NCBI GenBank assembly: GCA_022563535.1
Contig: JADFNE010000026.1
Coordinates: forward strand, 1-57,986
Direction of reading: 5' to 3'
Origin: Myxococcales bacterium
GTDB lineage: Bacteria > Myxococcota_A > UBA9160 > UBA4427
DNA length: 57,986 nucleotides
Positions within the stretch are counted from its first letter, which is position 1; every line of letters starts with the position of its first letter. A program made the position numbers and the translations under genes. The notes below the pieces were generated by a model, which was not told where the DNA came from, did not search any database, and saw only the letters and a program-made list of their open reading frames with translations. Below, in pieces: positions 23,523 through 32,488 of the stretch.

Positions 23523-25589
23523 ATGGCGTCGTCAAAGGGTCAATCGATTCGCACTCGCCTGAGTCTCGGGTTTCTCAAGACTACCGGCGTGTCGCTGTCC
23601 ATCGTGATGATTCTATTCTTCTGGATGGAATTCGCGCGTTCGAAGGATGCGATGACGCGGAATCTGTCGATTCTCTCCAGCGTGATTGGCATGAACGCAG
23701 CCCCGGCGCTCGTATTCGATGATCCCACAGCGGCAGAAGAAACTCTTTCGGCCTTCACGGCCAATGTGCACGTCCGGGCCGCGGTTGTCTACGACGCGAA
23801 CGGCGAAGTGTTCGCCCGCTACAATCGATTCGACATGGCGGGCTTCGAGGCTCCACCCCCGCGGCGCGACCAAATAGAATTCGACTGGTTCGGAGATCGC
23901 CTCGACCTGTATCAGGTCATCCAGATCGACGGGGACGAACTGGGGACAGTATTCATCCGCTCGGATACCCGGGAAATGCGTGAGCTGATGTCGAAGCTCG
24001 CAACCGTCGCAATCGGCGTCATGTTGCTCGCGAGTCTGGTGGCATGGTTTGGCGCCGCAGAGATGCAGGAGAGCATCGCCACGCCGCTGGCGGCGCTGGC
24101 CGAGAGTTCGGAGGCCATGTCGCGCGGAGATCTCTCGACCCGAGTCGATATCTCGCGCGACGATGAAATTGGAACCCTGGCCGACACCTTCAATACGATG
24201 GTGACGAGTTTGCGGGGTCTGGTATCCCAGGTGGGCGAGAATTCCCGGGCGGTGAGCGAAGCAACGGTGGTTTTGCGCGGTGCAAGTGAGGGAATACGCT
24301 CGCTCGCAGCGCGGCAGGAAGCGGCTGTCGAAGGCAGTGCAGCGTCGATTGAGAATTTGACCGCCCACATTGATTCGGTGAACGAAGCGGTCTCGACCCT
24401 GGCTGAAGAAGCGCAGGACACGTCGACTGCGGCCGTGGAAATGGACGGGTCGATCGTAGAGATCGCCTCTCACATGGATGAGCTCTCCCACACCATCGAT
24501 TCCGCGGCGTCGTCAATCGTCGAGATGACCGCGGGCATCCGCGAGATTGCTCAGTTTGCCGACACGCTAAAGAATGCGACCGAGACCACCTTCAGTTCAC
24601 TCCAGCAGCTGACTGTGTCGGTTGGAGAGGTCGAGGAAAACGCTCGGGCCACCCAAGACATTTCCGCAGAGGCAACCGAGAATGCCGAACGCGGCATACG
24701 CAGTGTGCAAGAAACCGTTCACGGGATGAAACAGATTCAGGATAGCTTTGTCGGACTCGAGCAGGTGATTTCGCGACTCGACGTGCAGTCCCAGAGTATT
24801 GGCGACGTCTTGAGTGTGATCGAAGGCGTGGTCGAGCAGACGAACCTGCTGGCTTTGAACGCGGCGATCATCTCGTCCCATGCGGGGGAACACGGCCGCG
24901 CTTTCGCGGTCGTTGCCGAAGAAGTCAAGAACCTGTCGGATCGTACCGCGGGTTCGACCAAGGAAATCGGGCTGCTGATCCGAGAAGTGCAGGCGGAGAT
25001 TGCAAACGCAGTGCAGTCGGTATCGGATGGCGGTGAACGCGTCAATCGCGGCGTCGCGCTGTCTCTCGAAGCCGGGGAAGTTCTGAGTACCATGGCCGAT
25101 AGTGCTCGCCGTTCAAACCGCACCGCACAAGAAATCGTCGTGGCCACCGGTGAGCAGGCGACCGGTCTAAAGCGCGTCAATCTCGCAATGGTGGAGATGC
25201 GTCAGGTCGCCCAGCAACTGAGCAGGGGAACCAGCGAGCAAGACAGCGCCAGCGTGGAAATCACCAAGGGTGTCGAGCGCATGCGACAGCTGGGACAGGA
25301 AGTCAAACGATCGACTCATGTACAGCGCACCGAAAGCCGTCACATCGCGCAGTCGGTCGAGGTTGTGGCTTCCCGCACCAACCAGATTTTGACTGCGACT
25401 GTCGAGCAGAAGAAACAGAGCGAACAATTGCTCGAAGCGCTGAAGGTCTTCCGCGAAGTCACCGTCGAGAACGCGCTGCGGGCCGAAGAAATGCAGTCGA
25501 CCGTCGATGTGCTCTCCGAGCGCGCCGGCGCCCTGGACGAAGAGGTCGGCCGCTTCTCTCTCGAACCCTCGGCGCCAGAGCAGAGCTAA
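23523..25589 (+). CDS. Methyl-accepting chemotaxis-type receptor with CHASE8 sensor and HAMP
   Basis: 688 aa. Transmembrane helix 1 (about 19-36), a periplasmic CHASE8 domain (about 43-148; IGMNAAPALVFDDPTAAEE, VVYDANGEVFARY), transmembrane helix 2 (about 158-178), HAMP (about 180-232) and a long MCP signalling coiled coil. The hairpin tip reads EQTNLLALNAAIISSHAGEH, then GRAFAVVAEEVKNLSDRT. It should signal to CheA/CheW. CHASE8 is normally found on YfiN/TpbB-type diguanylate cyclases paired with YfiR, and here the output is an MCP module. GAGGAAATAGGA before ATG 23523 is a clear ribosome-binding site overlapping the yfiR stop. The 3' end overlaps the phosphatase gene by four bases. Confidence 0.9.
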   Translation: MASSKGQSIRTRLSLGFLKTTGVSLSIVMILFFWMEFARSKDAMTRNLSILSSVIGMNAAPALVFDDPTAAEETLSAFTANVHVRAAVVYDANGEVFARYNRFDMAGFEAPPPRRDQIEFDWFGDRLDLYQVIQIDGDELGTVFIRSDTREMRELMSKLATVAIGVMLLASLVAWFGAAEMQESIATPLAALAESSEAMSRGDLSTRVDISRDDEIGTLADTFNTMVTSLRGLVSQVGENSRAVSEATVVLRGASEGIRSLAARQEAAVEGSAASIENLTAHIDSVNEAVSTLAEEAQDTSTAAVEMDGSIVEIASHMDELSHTIDSAASSIVEMTAGIREIAQFADTLKNATETTFSSLQQLTVSVGEVEENARATQDISAEATENAERGIRSVQETVHGMKQIQDSFVGLEQVISRLDVQSQSIGDVLSVIEGVVEQTNLLALNAAIISSHAGEHGRAFAVVAEEVKNLSDRTAGSTKEIGLLIREVQAEIANAVQSVSDGGERVNRGVALSLEAGEVLSTMADSARRSNRTAQEIVVATGEQATGLKRVNLAMVEMRQVAQQLSRGTSEQDSASVEITKGVERMRQLGQEVKRSTHVQRTESRHIAQSVEVVASRTNQILTATVEQKKQSEQLLEALKVFREVTVENALRAEEMQSTVDVLSERAGALDEEVGRFSLEPSAPEQS

Positions 25590-26197
25590 ATCCCCTGCAG
25601 ATGGTCTGTGAAGTTGAATTGCTTGAGCACCGCTTCGGGCTCCAGCCATAGTTCACTCACCGCACAGTTATCCATCACGCGCCCCCAACTCGTATAACTG
25701 CCCTCGATCAGATGGGCGAGCGCCATGCTGAATGCACCGCCATGGCCCACCACGATCACCCGTTCGCCCGGATGCGCACCCGCGATACGCTGTAGAGCCG
25801 CAACGTACCGTTCGACCACTTGCCGGGGACTCTCCCCGCCGTGGGGGGCGAAGTCGGGGTCCTCTTTCATCTTGTCCCACAGGTGGTAGTTGTCGTGCAA
25901 GTCCTTGTAGGTCTTGCCCTCCCAACTCCCCAGGTCGTATTCCCTGAGCCCTGGATCCTGTGCAACGCCCAACCCGAGGCCGACATCGATCGCCTCGGCC
26001 GTATGGCGCGCGCGCTCGAGCGGACTGCAATAAATGTGGTGGTAGCGCTCGCTTGCCATGGCCAGATGCTCAGCGACGCGTCGCGCTTGTCGCCGGCCGC
26101 GTTCCGAAAGTGGGGTGTCGGTTGAGCCGTGCCATACACCTCCAGTGTTGGCAGAGGTTTCGCCGTGTCGGATCAGAGTCAGAATTGCGGTGTTCAC
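25586..26197 (-). CDS. Histidine phosphatase family protein (phosphoglycerate mutase-like)
   Basis: 203 aa, GTG start. The catalytic motif LIRHGETSANTGGVWHG carries the phospho-accepting His. The second Arg/Glu region (SPLERARHTAEAI, LREYDLGSWEGKTY) and the distal catalytic VVGHGGAFSMAL are present. It resembles the CobC/GpmB/broad-specificity phosphatase branch. Substrates could be alpha-ribazole phosphate or a sugar phosphate, and context does not decide. It is convergent with the MCP gene and lies downstream of the dnaJ-like gene on the same strand. Confidence 0.9.
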   Translation of the reverse strand: MNTAILTLIRHGETSANTGGVWHGSTDTPLSERGRRQARRVAEHLAMASERYHHIYCSPLERARHTAEAIDVGLGLGVAQDPGLREYDLGSWEGKTYKDLHDNYHLWDKMKEDPDFAPHGGESPRQVVERYVAALQRIAGAHPGERVIVVGHGGAFSMALAHLIEGSYTSWGRVMDNCAVSELWLEPEAVLKQFNFTDHLQGI

Positions 26198-26236
26198 GGT
26201 TCGTCTACTCCAGCTTGCGTTTCGCTGCGCGCCCGG

Positions 26237-27172
26237 TCAGTCCAGCAGGTGTTTGCGCAAATCGTCGGGGCCGAATTTGTCGAGTTCGATGACGTGCTCC
26301 CGGGCCTCTTGGTCGAGATCTTTCGGGACGCGGATCAAGAGCGTGACGTAGAGATCGCCTGCGGGTTTGTCACCGGGTCGAGTCATGCCTTTGCCGCGCA
26401 GCCGCAAGCGAGAGCCCTCGTCGGTCCCGGCCGGAACGTTGAGGGTCACGCGTCCCGTCAGCGTGGGAATTTCGATCTCGGCGCCCAGCATGGCTTCCTT
26501 CAGGCTGATCGGGACATCGAGCAGCAGATCGAAATCGTCGACCCGGAAAAACGCGTGAGGCCGCAGCTTGATGCGACAGTAGAGGTCACCCGGAGGTCCA
26601 CCGTGGGCACCGGGATCGCCCTTTCCGGCGAGCCGGATGCGCCCGTCGTTTCGCGTTCCGGGCGGAATCTGAACCCGGAGGATTTCACCGCCGCGCGGGG
26701 TCCCCGCACGCCCGAGCGAGACGCTGCGCTCGCAGCCTTCGGAGGCCTCGCGCAGATCGAGTTGCAGGGCGACTTCGCGATCGCGTCCCTTGGTTTTTCG
26801 CGGGCCGCGCTGGCGCGAGAATCCCCCGGCACTGTTCGAGAAGAATTCGTCAAAAATGTTCCCGAAGCCGCCGCTGCCTTCAAAGGCCGTCCCGAAGGGA
26901 TTGCGGCGGGAAGCGCGGGCGCCGTCGGCGTTGAAGTTCGGATCCATCGCGATGCTTCCGAACTCGTCGTAGGCCTGGCGTCGCTTCGGGTCCGAGAGCA
27001 CGGCATAGGCGCCGGAGATCTGCTTGAAACGTTCCTCGGCGATCGAATTGTCCCGGTTGAGATCGGGGTGATGGGCTTGAGCGAGCCGGCGATAGGCGCT
27101 CTTGATGGTCTTGGGGTCGGCATCGCGAGGGACACCCAAGATCGCATAGGGATCTGTCTGTGCACCGGCCAT
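26237..27172 (-). CDS. J-domain co-chaperone (CbpA/type II DnaJ)
   Basis: 311 aa. J-domain at residues 7-75 (DPYAILGVPRDADPKTIKSA, HPD in AQAHHPDLN), a Gly/Phe-rich linker (GGFGNIFDEFFSNSAGGFSR) and the two C-terminal client-binding barrels (RVQIPPGTRNDGRIRLAGKG, LNVPAGTDEGSRLRLRGKG). The cysteine zinc finger of type I DnaJ is missing, so it is CbpA-like. It stimulates DnaK ATPase. A GGGAGG lies about 11 bases before ATG 27172. The histidine phosphatase gene follows 39 bases downstream. Confidence 0.93.
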   Translation of the reverse strand: MAGAQTDPYAILGVPRDADPKTIKSAYRRLAQAHHPDLNRDNSIAEERFKQISGAYAVLSDPKRRQAYDEFGSIAMDPNFNADGARASRRNPFGTAFEGSGGFGNIFDEFFSNSAGGFSRQRGPRKTKGRDREVALQLDLREASEGCERSVSLGRAGTPRGGEILRVQIPPGTRNDGRIRLAGKGDPGAHGGPPGDLYCRIKLRPHAFFRVDDFDLLLDVPISLKEAMLGAEIEIPTLTGRVTLNVPAGTDEGSRLRLRGKGMTRPGDKPAGDLYVTLLIRVPKDLDQEAREHVIELDKFGPDDLRKHLLD

Positions 27173-27258
27173 CGTACGAACAGCCTCCCTCGAGCGCGGG
27201 ATGTGATGATCAAGGTCCGTGTGCTGTGAAACGCCGTCGCGAAGCTTCTTAGGGCCGG

Positions 27259-27585
27259 CTAGCGCTTGATTTTTCGCACCTGAACTTCGCCGTAGCGTTT
27301 GAGCCAGCTGATAGGCTCGATGCTTTCGATTTGCTTGCGCACCGTATAGCGCGTCTGGGGCAAAAGGGCGGGGCGTTGACGGACCTTGGGGGGGACGAGA
27401 GAGGGACGGTAGCGAACCACCCGCTGAGATTTCACAGATTCATCCGAGGCGTCGGCTGCGGCGCTGCCTGCAACGATCGAGCATGCGAACAGAGTCGCGA
27501 TCCCGATCGCGGCGATCTTGTGCCTGAGAGACAACGGGCGTCGAACGCGCACGGGGGCCGCGGCACAAAGGGGATGGGGGGGCAT
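27259..27585 (-). CDS. Small exported basic protein, unknown function
   Basis: 108 aa with a signal-peptide-like N-terminus (RHKIAAIGIATLFACSIVAGSAAA). The mature part is basic and Pro/Arg-rich (RVVRYRPSLVPPKVRQRPAL) and ends WLKRYGEVQVRKIKR. I recognise no family. Ribosome-binding support is weak (GGAG about 11 bases upstream). It could be a periplasmic or surface peptide. An 18-bp palindrome lies about 150 bases upstream. Confidence 0.5.
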   Translation of the reverse strand: MPPHPLCAAAPVRVRRPLSLRHKIAAIGIATLFACSIVAGSAAADASDESVKSQRVVRYRPSLVPPKVRQRPALLPQTRYTVRKQIESIEPISWLKRYGEVQVRKIKR

Positions 27586-27652
27586 GGCTGTCGTAACTCC
27601 GGGGGCTTGCGTCTGTCGCTTTCAGGCGCTGCCCTCACAGCGGAAAACCGGG

Positions 27653-27693
27653 GTTCCCCAGCAGCAAGGACTCACACCAACTTTGTGGGGAAC
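27653..27693. repeat. 8-bp inverted repeat
   Basis: GTTCCCCA (27653-27660) and TGGGGAAC (27686-27693) are exact reverse complements 25 bases apart, in the 263-base region between the small exported protein and the helicase gene. The role is unknown. Confidence 0.35.
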
Positions 27694-27735
27694 GCCCGCC
27701 AATTTGAGCACGTTCCCGAGTGATGAGAGGTCTTT

Positions 27736-27753
27736 CGGGTGTAATTACACCCG
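27736..27753. promoter_or_regulatory. Perfect 18-bp palindrome, candidate operator
   Basis: CGGGTGTAATTACACCCG is a gapless 18-base palindrome, the form expected for a dimeric repressor site. It lies upstream of the minus-strand small exported protein gene and just after the end of the helicase gene. I cannot assign it to a regulator. Confidence 0.45.
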
Positions 27754-27848
27754 ACTTTAGGGGTGAGAATCTGACTTCGTGGGTTCGGGAGCCGAAACTC
27801 AGCTGAGGGCGTGATGTGCCCGCTTGTGCCCCTGGGGAACGAAGAGAT

Positions 27849-30794
27849 TCAGGAGAGCAGCGCGAGCAAGTCTTCCCGGGTAAGACCCTGGGCCTCGTCG
27901 GTCGAGCCCAGCACCACTTCGGACAGGGCGCGTTTGCGCGCGTGAAGTTCGAGGATGCCCTCTTCGACGGTATCCCGGGCCACCAGTCGATGAACCACGA
28001 CCGGCCGCGTCTGTCCGATGCGATGACTTCGCGCCGCCGCCTGGTCCTCGACCGCGGGGTTCCACCATGGATCGAGCAGGAATACGTGGTCGGCGGCGGT
28101 GAGGTTCAGTCCCGTGCCACCGGCCTTGAGGGAGACCAGCATGACCGGAGGACCGTCTTCGGACTGAAACTGTTTCACGACCGAACCGCGATCCCGGGTC
28201 GAACCGTCGAGCCGAACAAACGGAATTTCGCCCTGATTCAGCTGTGGCTCGACCAGATCGAGCAGCGACGTCCACTGGGAAAAGACGAGGGCCTTGTGTC
28301 CATCGGCCATGGCTTGCTCGAGGCGCGTCAGCAGTAGTTCGAGTTTGGAAGAGCCCGTCGCTTGCTGTCCCGGAACCAGTGAAACATGGCAAGCGGCCTG
28401 ACGCAGCCGCAGCAGTGCTTCGAGCGCGGCCAGTACGTTGCCCCCTTCGGAAAGTTGGGCGACGACTTGTTCGACAGTCGCGGCGCGCACGGCATCGTAG
28501 ACCGCACGCTCCTCGTCGCTGAGTTCGCAGTGGAGCACCAGTTCGGTGAGGCGCGGTAGTTCCGGCGCGACTTCCTGCTTTTTGCGACGCATCAAGAAGG
28601 GCCGGATGCGTTCGCGCAAGAGCGCGGCGCTGTTTGGGTCTCCCTCGGCGATGGGTCGCGCGTAGCGGTTGCGAAAGTGGGTGCGGCCTCCGAGCAAGCC
28701 GGGGTTGAGGAAATGGAACTGACTCCACAACTCCTCGAGGCGATTCTCGACCGGGGTTCCGGTCAGGGCGACGCGAAACTTCGCGTTCAGTCGGTACGCC
28801 GCTCGGGCGACCTGGCTGTCGGAGTTTTTGATGTTCTGCGCTTCGTCGAGAACCACCGTCTGCCACGAACGTTCACTCAGGATATCGATGTCGAGGCGCA
28901 AGATGGCGTAGCTGGTGAGGGTGACCTCGGCCTTCCCATCCAATTCGCGACCGGCGCCGTGGTAGAGAGAGAACGAAAGACCCGGCCGAAAGCGTTGCAT
29001 CTCCTCCGCCCAGTTGAAGAGTACGCTGGTCGGACACACGATGAGAGTCGGCCCCTGGATGGCGCACAGGGCCTGAACCGTCTTGCCGAGCCCCATGTCA
29101 TCGGCCAGCAGGGCGCCGAGTTCGAGTTCGCGCAGCAGGATCAGCCAGTCGACCCCGCGGACTTGATAGCCGCGCAAGGTCCCGTTGAAGTCCCCGGGCA
29201 GGGTGGCGCGGGGGATGCCATCGAAATCTTCGAGCAAGGGGCGCAGGCGTTCAAAGGAAGCCGGCGGCGGATGATCGAGGTCTTCGCATAGACGAAACAA
29301 ATCGGGCATTGCGCTCGTCGGCAACGGACCGTCTTCGGGCTGGGCTGCCAGGAGATCTGCGATCCGATCTCCGTAGCGCTCCAGCCAATCCTCCGGAAGC
29401 GCTGCAAAGCCACCTCCATGGAGCGGTACCAGGGAGTCTCCCTGTTGCCAGGCGCGCAGAACATCGCTGGTCGCGGCGACCCGCTGCTCGCCGTCCGCAA
29501 TTTCTGCCCTCGCCGGGTCGCTTGTACCCGCTGGACTGGGCGAGTGAAAGGCAATCCGGATTCGGTCGCCGGCAACTTCGAGATCGGGCTCGAGGTCCTC
29601 GGTGAGATAGAACGCGAGGTGGTCGTCGCCTTCGATTTCCCCCTTCCAGCGTGCGAGACGCGCGGCGAATTCGAGGGCCTGGCCCTGGCGGAAGTCGACT
29701 CGATAACCGGGACTGAGGCCGAGCGCGTCGCGAAGATGTTGAATCCGCAGCGACTCGGCGCGCTTGTCCCGCATGGGGATCCGGCCGCGAATGTGCACCA
29801 GATGTTCACCGTCGACCCGGGCGATCGCCGGATTGCCGTAGACCAGCAGGGGCAAAACGCTCAGCGTGTCGCCCCGGCGCTCGACCTGAATGGAGATGCG
29901 CGGCAATTCCGTCGTGCTGGTGTCGGGCAGGGTGTCGGCTTCGACATCCACCGGGATGCGCTCGCGCAGTTCCGGAAGCACTTCCGTGACCAATTCCGCG
30001 ACCTGGGCGTGAGAAAAGAAGCGACCCCGCACGAGTTCGTGAATTTCGCGACCGCTGAGGTGCGTGTTTCCTCGCAAGCGCAGGGTTTCTCCGCAGAGTG
30101 CGACCCCGTCGCCGAGCATTTCCGTCACGTCCGTACCGACAGAGAGGATCAGCCGAAAGCCCCCCGGAGCATTGACCAGCCGGCAGTGGGGAACCAGGGG
30201 ATCGCTCGACACCTCGACCGCGCGCCCGTCCAGGGTGATGTCGGGACAGTCTTCGAGGGCCGAGAACAGCGCCGGCAGCAGTCCGGGGGGCACGACCCCG
30301 CGACGCCGGGTTCCCAATGCGCGTTCGACGGCCAGATCGGCCTGGGTGGCGACAAACTTGGGTCCCGGAATTCGTCCGCTCGCCAGGGCGTCGAGGGTGG
30401 TTTCGAGCAGATGGATCCCGCGGCTGTGAACGATCTCGCGCTCGATCGAAAGGCTCGGGGTGCCTCGCCGCAGGCGATAGCGCAGGGTCCCCATCGGCTC
30501 ACGGGTCGTGGGAAGGCGCGCACCGGATTTGCGAGCCCGATGCAGCGCGATGCATGCGGCGGCAACGTGTTCACACGGATCGTCACTGCTGCGGCAATCG
30601 CATTCCCACTCGAGATCGTCGAGATAGAGGATCTGGGTATGGGTCACCAACCCGCCGCGCTTGGTGACTTGCAGGGTGATGTCACTGTCGTGCTCGGAAA
30701 TGCCGTGAACCGCGTCGGCGCGGGTCAACTCGACTCCCCGGGACCAGACCGGCCTTGAACACGCCTCGCGAACGCAATCCATGAACGCTTTCAT
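27849..30794 (-). CDS. SNF2/Rad54-family helicase with SWIM zinc finger
   Basis: 981 aa. An N-terminal SWIM zinc finger has C65, C67, C74 and H76 (ECDCRSSDDPCEH). A long middle region of the bacterial SNF2 type follows, then the SF2 helicase core: LADDMGLGKTVQAL (motif I), VCPTSVLFNW, DEAQNIKN (motif II), LTGTPVENRLEELWS (motif III), and the C-terminal lobe with VFSQWTSLLDL, RLDGSTRDR, LVSLKAGGTGLNLTAAD and RSHRIGQTRPV. It is expected to translocate on DNA and remodel protein-DNA complexes. The start ATG 30794 overlaps the stop of the upstream nucleotidyltransferase-like gene (ATGA), so the two form a coupled operon. Confidence 0.95.
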   Translation of the reverse strand: MKAFMDCVREACSRPVWSRGVELTRADAVHGISEHDSDITLQVTKRGGLVTHTQILYLDDLEWECDCRSSDDPCEHVAAACIALHRARKSGARLPTTREPMGTLRYRLRRGTPSLSIEREIVHSRGIHLLETTLDALASGRIPGPKFVATQADLAVERALGTRRRGVVPPGLLPALFSALEDCPDITLDGRAVEVSSDPLVPHCRLVNAPGGFRLILSVGTDVTEMLGDGVALCGETLRLRGNTHLSGREIHELVRGRFFSHAQVAELVTEVLPELRERIPVDVEADTLPDTSTTELPRISIQVERRGDTLSVLPLLVYGNPAIARVDGEHLVHIRGRIPMRDKRAESLRIQHLRDALGLSPGYRVDFRQGQALEFAARLARWKGEIEGDDHLAFYLTEDLEPDLEVAGDRIRIAFHSPSPAGTSDPARAEIADGEQRVAATSDVLRAWQQGDSLVPLHGGGFAALPEDWLERYGDRIADLLAAQPEDGPLPTSAMPDLFRLCEDLDHPPPASFERLRPLLEDFDGIPRATLPGDFNGTLRGYQVRGVDWLILLRELELGALLADDMGLGKTVQALCAIQGPTLIVCPTSVLFNWAEEMQRFRPGLSFSLYHGAGRELDGKAEVTLTSYAILRLDIDILSERSWQTVVLDEAQNIKNSDSQVARAAYRLNAKFRVALTGTPVENRLEELWSQFHFLNPGLLGGRTHFRNRYARPIAEGDPNSAALLRERIRPFLMRRKKQEVAPELPRLTELVLHCELSDEERAVYDAVRAATVEQVVAQLSEGGNVLAALEALLRLRQAACHVSLVPGQQATGSSKLELLLTRLEQAMADGHKALVFSQWTSLLDLVEPQLNQGEIPFVRLDGSTRDRGSVVKQFQSEDGPPVMLVSLKAGGTGLNLTAADHVFLLDPWWNPAVEDQAAARSHRIGQTRPVVVHRLVARDTVEEGILELHARKRALSEVVLGSTDEAQGLTREDLLALLS

Positions 30795-32050
30795 CGATCG
30801 GTCCGCCGTTGTTCGAGCGCGCTCAACAGTGCTTCGAGGTTGTTGGCGCCGGGGTCGGCAGCGACGATGTCTTCGAGATATTCGATCGCTCGGCCTACTT
30901 CGGGTCCGGGAGTGCAATCGAGTGTCTGCATGATTTGTGCGCTCGAAATCACGAGTCGGGTGCGTTCCCGACGTTTGCGTTGTGCTTCGCGCATCCGGTC
31001 GATTCGCTGCTCGAGTGCTTCGAGCCGGCCCAGCAGTTGAGCGGCCTCTGCGGGACGCCCGAGTTCACGCAAGACGCGAGCTTCGGCGCCGCGCAGGGCC
31101 AGCAAGTCCGCGATTTCGGACGGCGGCAGGTGCTTGAGCAGGCGGCGCAAGCTTGGGTCCTGGTTTGGTTGTACCCATTCGTCGATCGGGTGATGATCGA
31201 GCATCCGGTACAGGGTGGACGAGAACTCGCCCCCGAATCGCAGGCCTCGCAGCAGATCCTTGGGGTCAGCGCCCTGGAACCACGCGCAGAATCGCACCCG
31301 GAGCTCAGCCGGGAGGTTGGCCACGATTGCCGCGGCATCGGCGCGAGCGCCAGGCACCAGTGTTGCCTCGGCTCCGCAATCTCGCAGAAACTCGAGACCC
31401 GCCCGAACGTCCGGCGCCAACAGCAATTCGCGCAACTGACGTCGCAGCCCGGTGGGTCGAGCGGGTGCCACTTCCACCGGAATCTTTCGCGCAGCTTCGA
31501 ACAAAGCTTTGCTGGGACGGAGTCCGTAGACCGCAATCAGCCGAGCCGCTTCGAGGGCAAATCCGTCATCGGCACGGGCTGAAACATCGTCGGCCGGGGA
31601 AAGCGTGCGTGAGGCGATGTCGCCCGGGGCCCGATCCTGCGCGATCAGCTCCCCAGTCAGCGGGTCGAGTGCCAGGGCGAGGATTGCGAAGGGAGTCGAT
31701 TGCAAGTCGAGGACGGTCTGGGACAAGCGTCGGTTCGTGAGTACATCGAGGGGACCCGCGGCGGTCGGAATGGTGACGGTTGCAGAGTCGCGGCCAGTGG
31801 GGATCGACCGGAGGGCCAGGGAAAGCAGCGTGTTGCGCGATATTGGGCTGTGGGCGCGGTAGTGATTGGGCCGCCGTCCGAGCGCGATCTGAAGCACACA
31901 CTCGCCCACGAGGTGAGACGTGTGTCCTGCGTCTGACAAGCATCGAAACCAGTCTTGGATCGCCGGGGGGACGGTGGTGGGTTTCTCAGTATCCGCGGGT
32001 GCGTAGGTCTGCATGGTGTGTTTTGAGATCTGCTGCATGTTGACGAGCAT
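30791..32050 (-). CDS. Degenerate tRNA nucleotidyltransferase/poly(A) polymerase homologue
   Basis: 419 aa with the layout of a class II CCA-adding enzyme or PcnB: head region SDAGHTSHLVGECVLQIALG (about 39-58), a middle FAILALALDPLTGELIAQD and LEAARLIAVYGL, and a C-terminal segment with PGPEVGRAIEYLEDIV. The canonical head LVGGxVRD..LGRxPxDxD has become LVGECVLQIALGRRPNHYR, so the second Gly, the Arg-Asp pair and both catalytic Asp residues are lost. It is therefore unlikely to transfer nucleotides and may act as an RNA- or protein-binding partner. The start among several early Met codons is uncertain. It overlaps the SNF2 gene by four bases. Confidence 0.75.
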   Translation of the reverse strand: MLVNMQQISKHTMQTYAPADTEKPTTVPPAIQDWFRCLSDAGHTSHLVGECVLQIALGRRPNHYRAHSPISRNTLLSLALRSIPTGRDSATVTIPTAAGPLDVLTNRRLSQTVLDLQSTPFAILALALDPLTGELIAQDRAPGDIASRTLSPADDVSARADDGFALEAARLIAVYGLRPSKALFEAARKIPVEVAPARPTGLRRQLRELLLAPDVRAGLEFLRDCGAEATLVPGARADAAAIVANLPAELRVRFCAWFQGADPKDLLRGLRFGGEFSSTLYRMLDHHPIDEWVQPNQDPSLRRLLKHLPPSEIADLLALRGAEARVLRELGRPAEAAQLLGRLEALEQRIDRMREAQRKRRERTRLVISSAQIMQTLDCTPGPEVGRAIEYLEDIVAADPGANNLEALLSALEQRRTDR

Positions 32051-32208
32051 GTCTCCCCAGTGGCTCCGCCGTTGCGGGTCTCCGTGGTGAGGAATGCTGG
32101 GTTTGCGCGTAAATGGAGATGAAGTGCGTAGAAGGGTAAGTGTTCGTGCGCAATTCGTCCGGAATTTATGGAAAGTTTTCGACGATTTTCTGACGATTGG
32201 CCGATAGA

Positions 32209-32224
32209 AAGGAAGGAAGGAAGG
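32209..32224. repeat. AAGG tetranucleotide repeat (4 copies)
   Basis: Four tandem AAGG units lie in the 199-base divergent region, 26 bases before the small ORF that starts at 32250. Its position next to the ribosome-binding site makes slippage-dependent expression possible, but the tract is short. Confidence 0.5.
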
Positions 32225-32249
32225 GCTTGCTCGGAGGGAAGTGGGGTAG

Positions 32250-32444
32250 GTGATCTTGGAATCCGATTCGATCCAATCTTCAAGTCAGCGATCTGGGCCT
32301 GAAATTACCAAGGCCCGGGCAACCGAGCGTCGGGCGGAAGCCCGAGATGCCGCGCGCGTCGCCGAGCAGAATGCCGTGAACCAGCGCAGGGAAGCGGCAA
32401 AGACCGATCCAACTCGGGGCCAAAAAATCGATACGTTTGCTTGA
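32250..32444 (+). CDS. Small Ala/Arg-rich protein, possibly related to small motility-associated peptides
   Basis: 64 codons, GTG start with GGAGGGAA (32233-32240) nine bases upstream. The sequence is charged and probably helical (ATERRAEARDAARVAEQNAV) and ends RGQKIDTFA. A terminal G-Q-x-(I/V)-D-x-x-A motif is also seen at the end of YjfB-type putative motility proteins, but the similarity is short and the call is tentative. There is no signal peptide. Confidence 0.4.
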   Translation: MILESDSIQSSSQRSGPEITKARATERRAEARDAARVAEQNAVNQRREAAKTDPTRGQKIDTFA

Positions 32445-32488
32445 GCCAATAGGGGCCTGGGACCCGATCCCTCTGATATGATCGGCAG

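Noticed and set aside
29418-30758. 446-codon plus-strand frame
   Set aside because: It is antisense to the SNF2 helicase and has no motif or ribosome-binding site.
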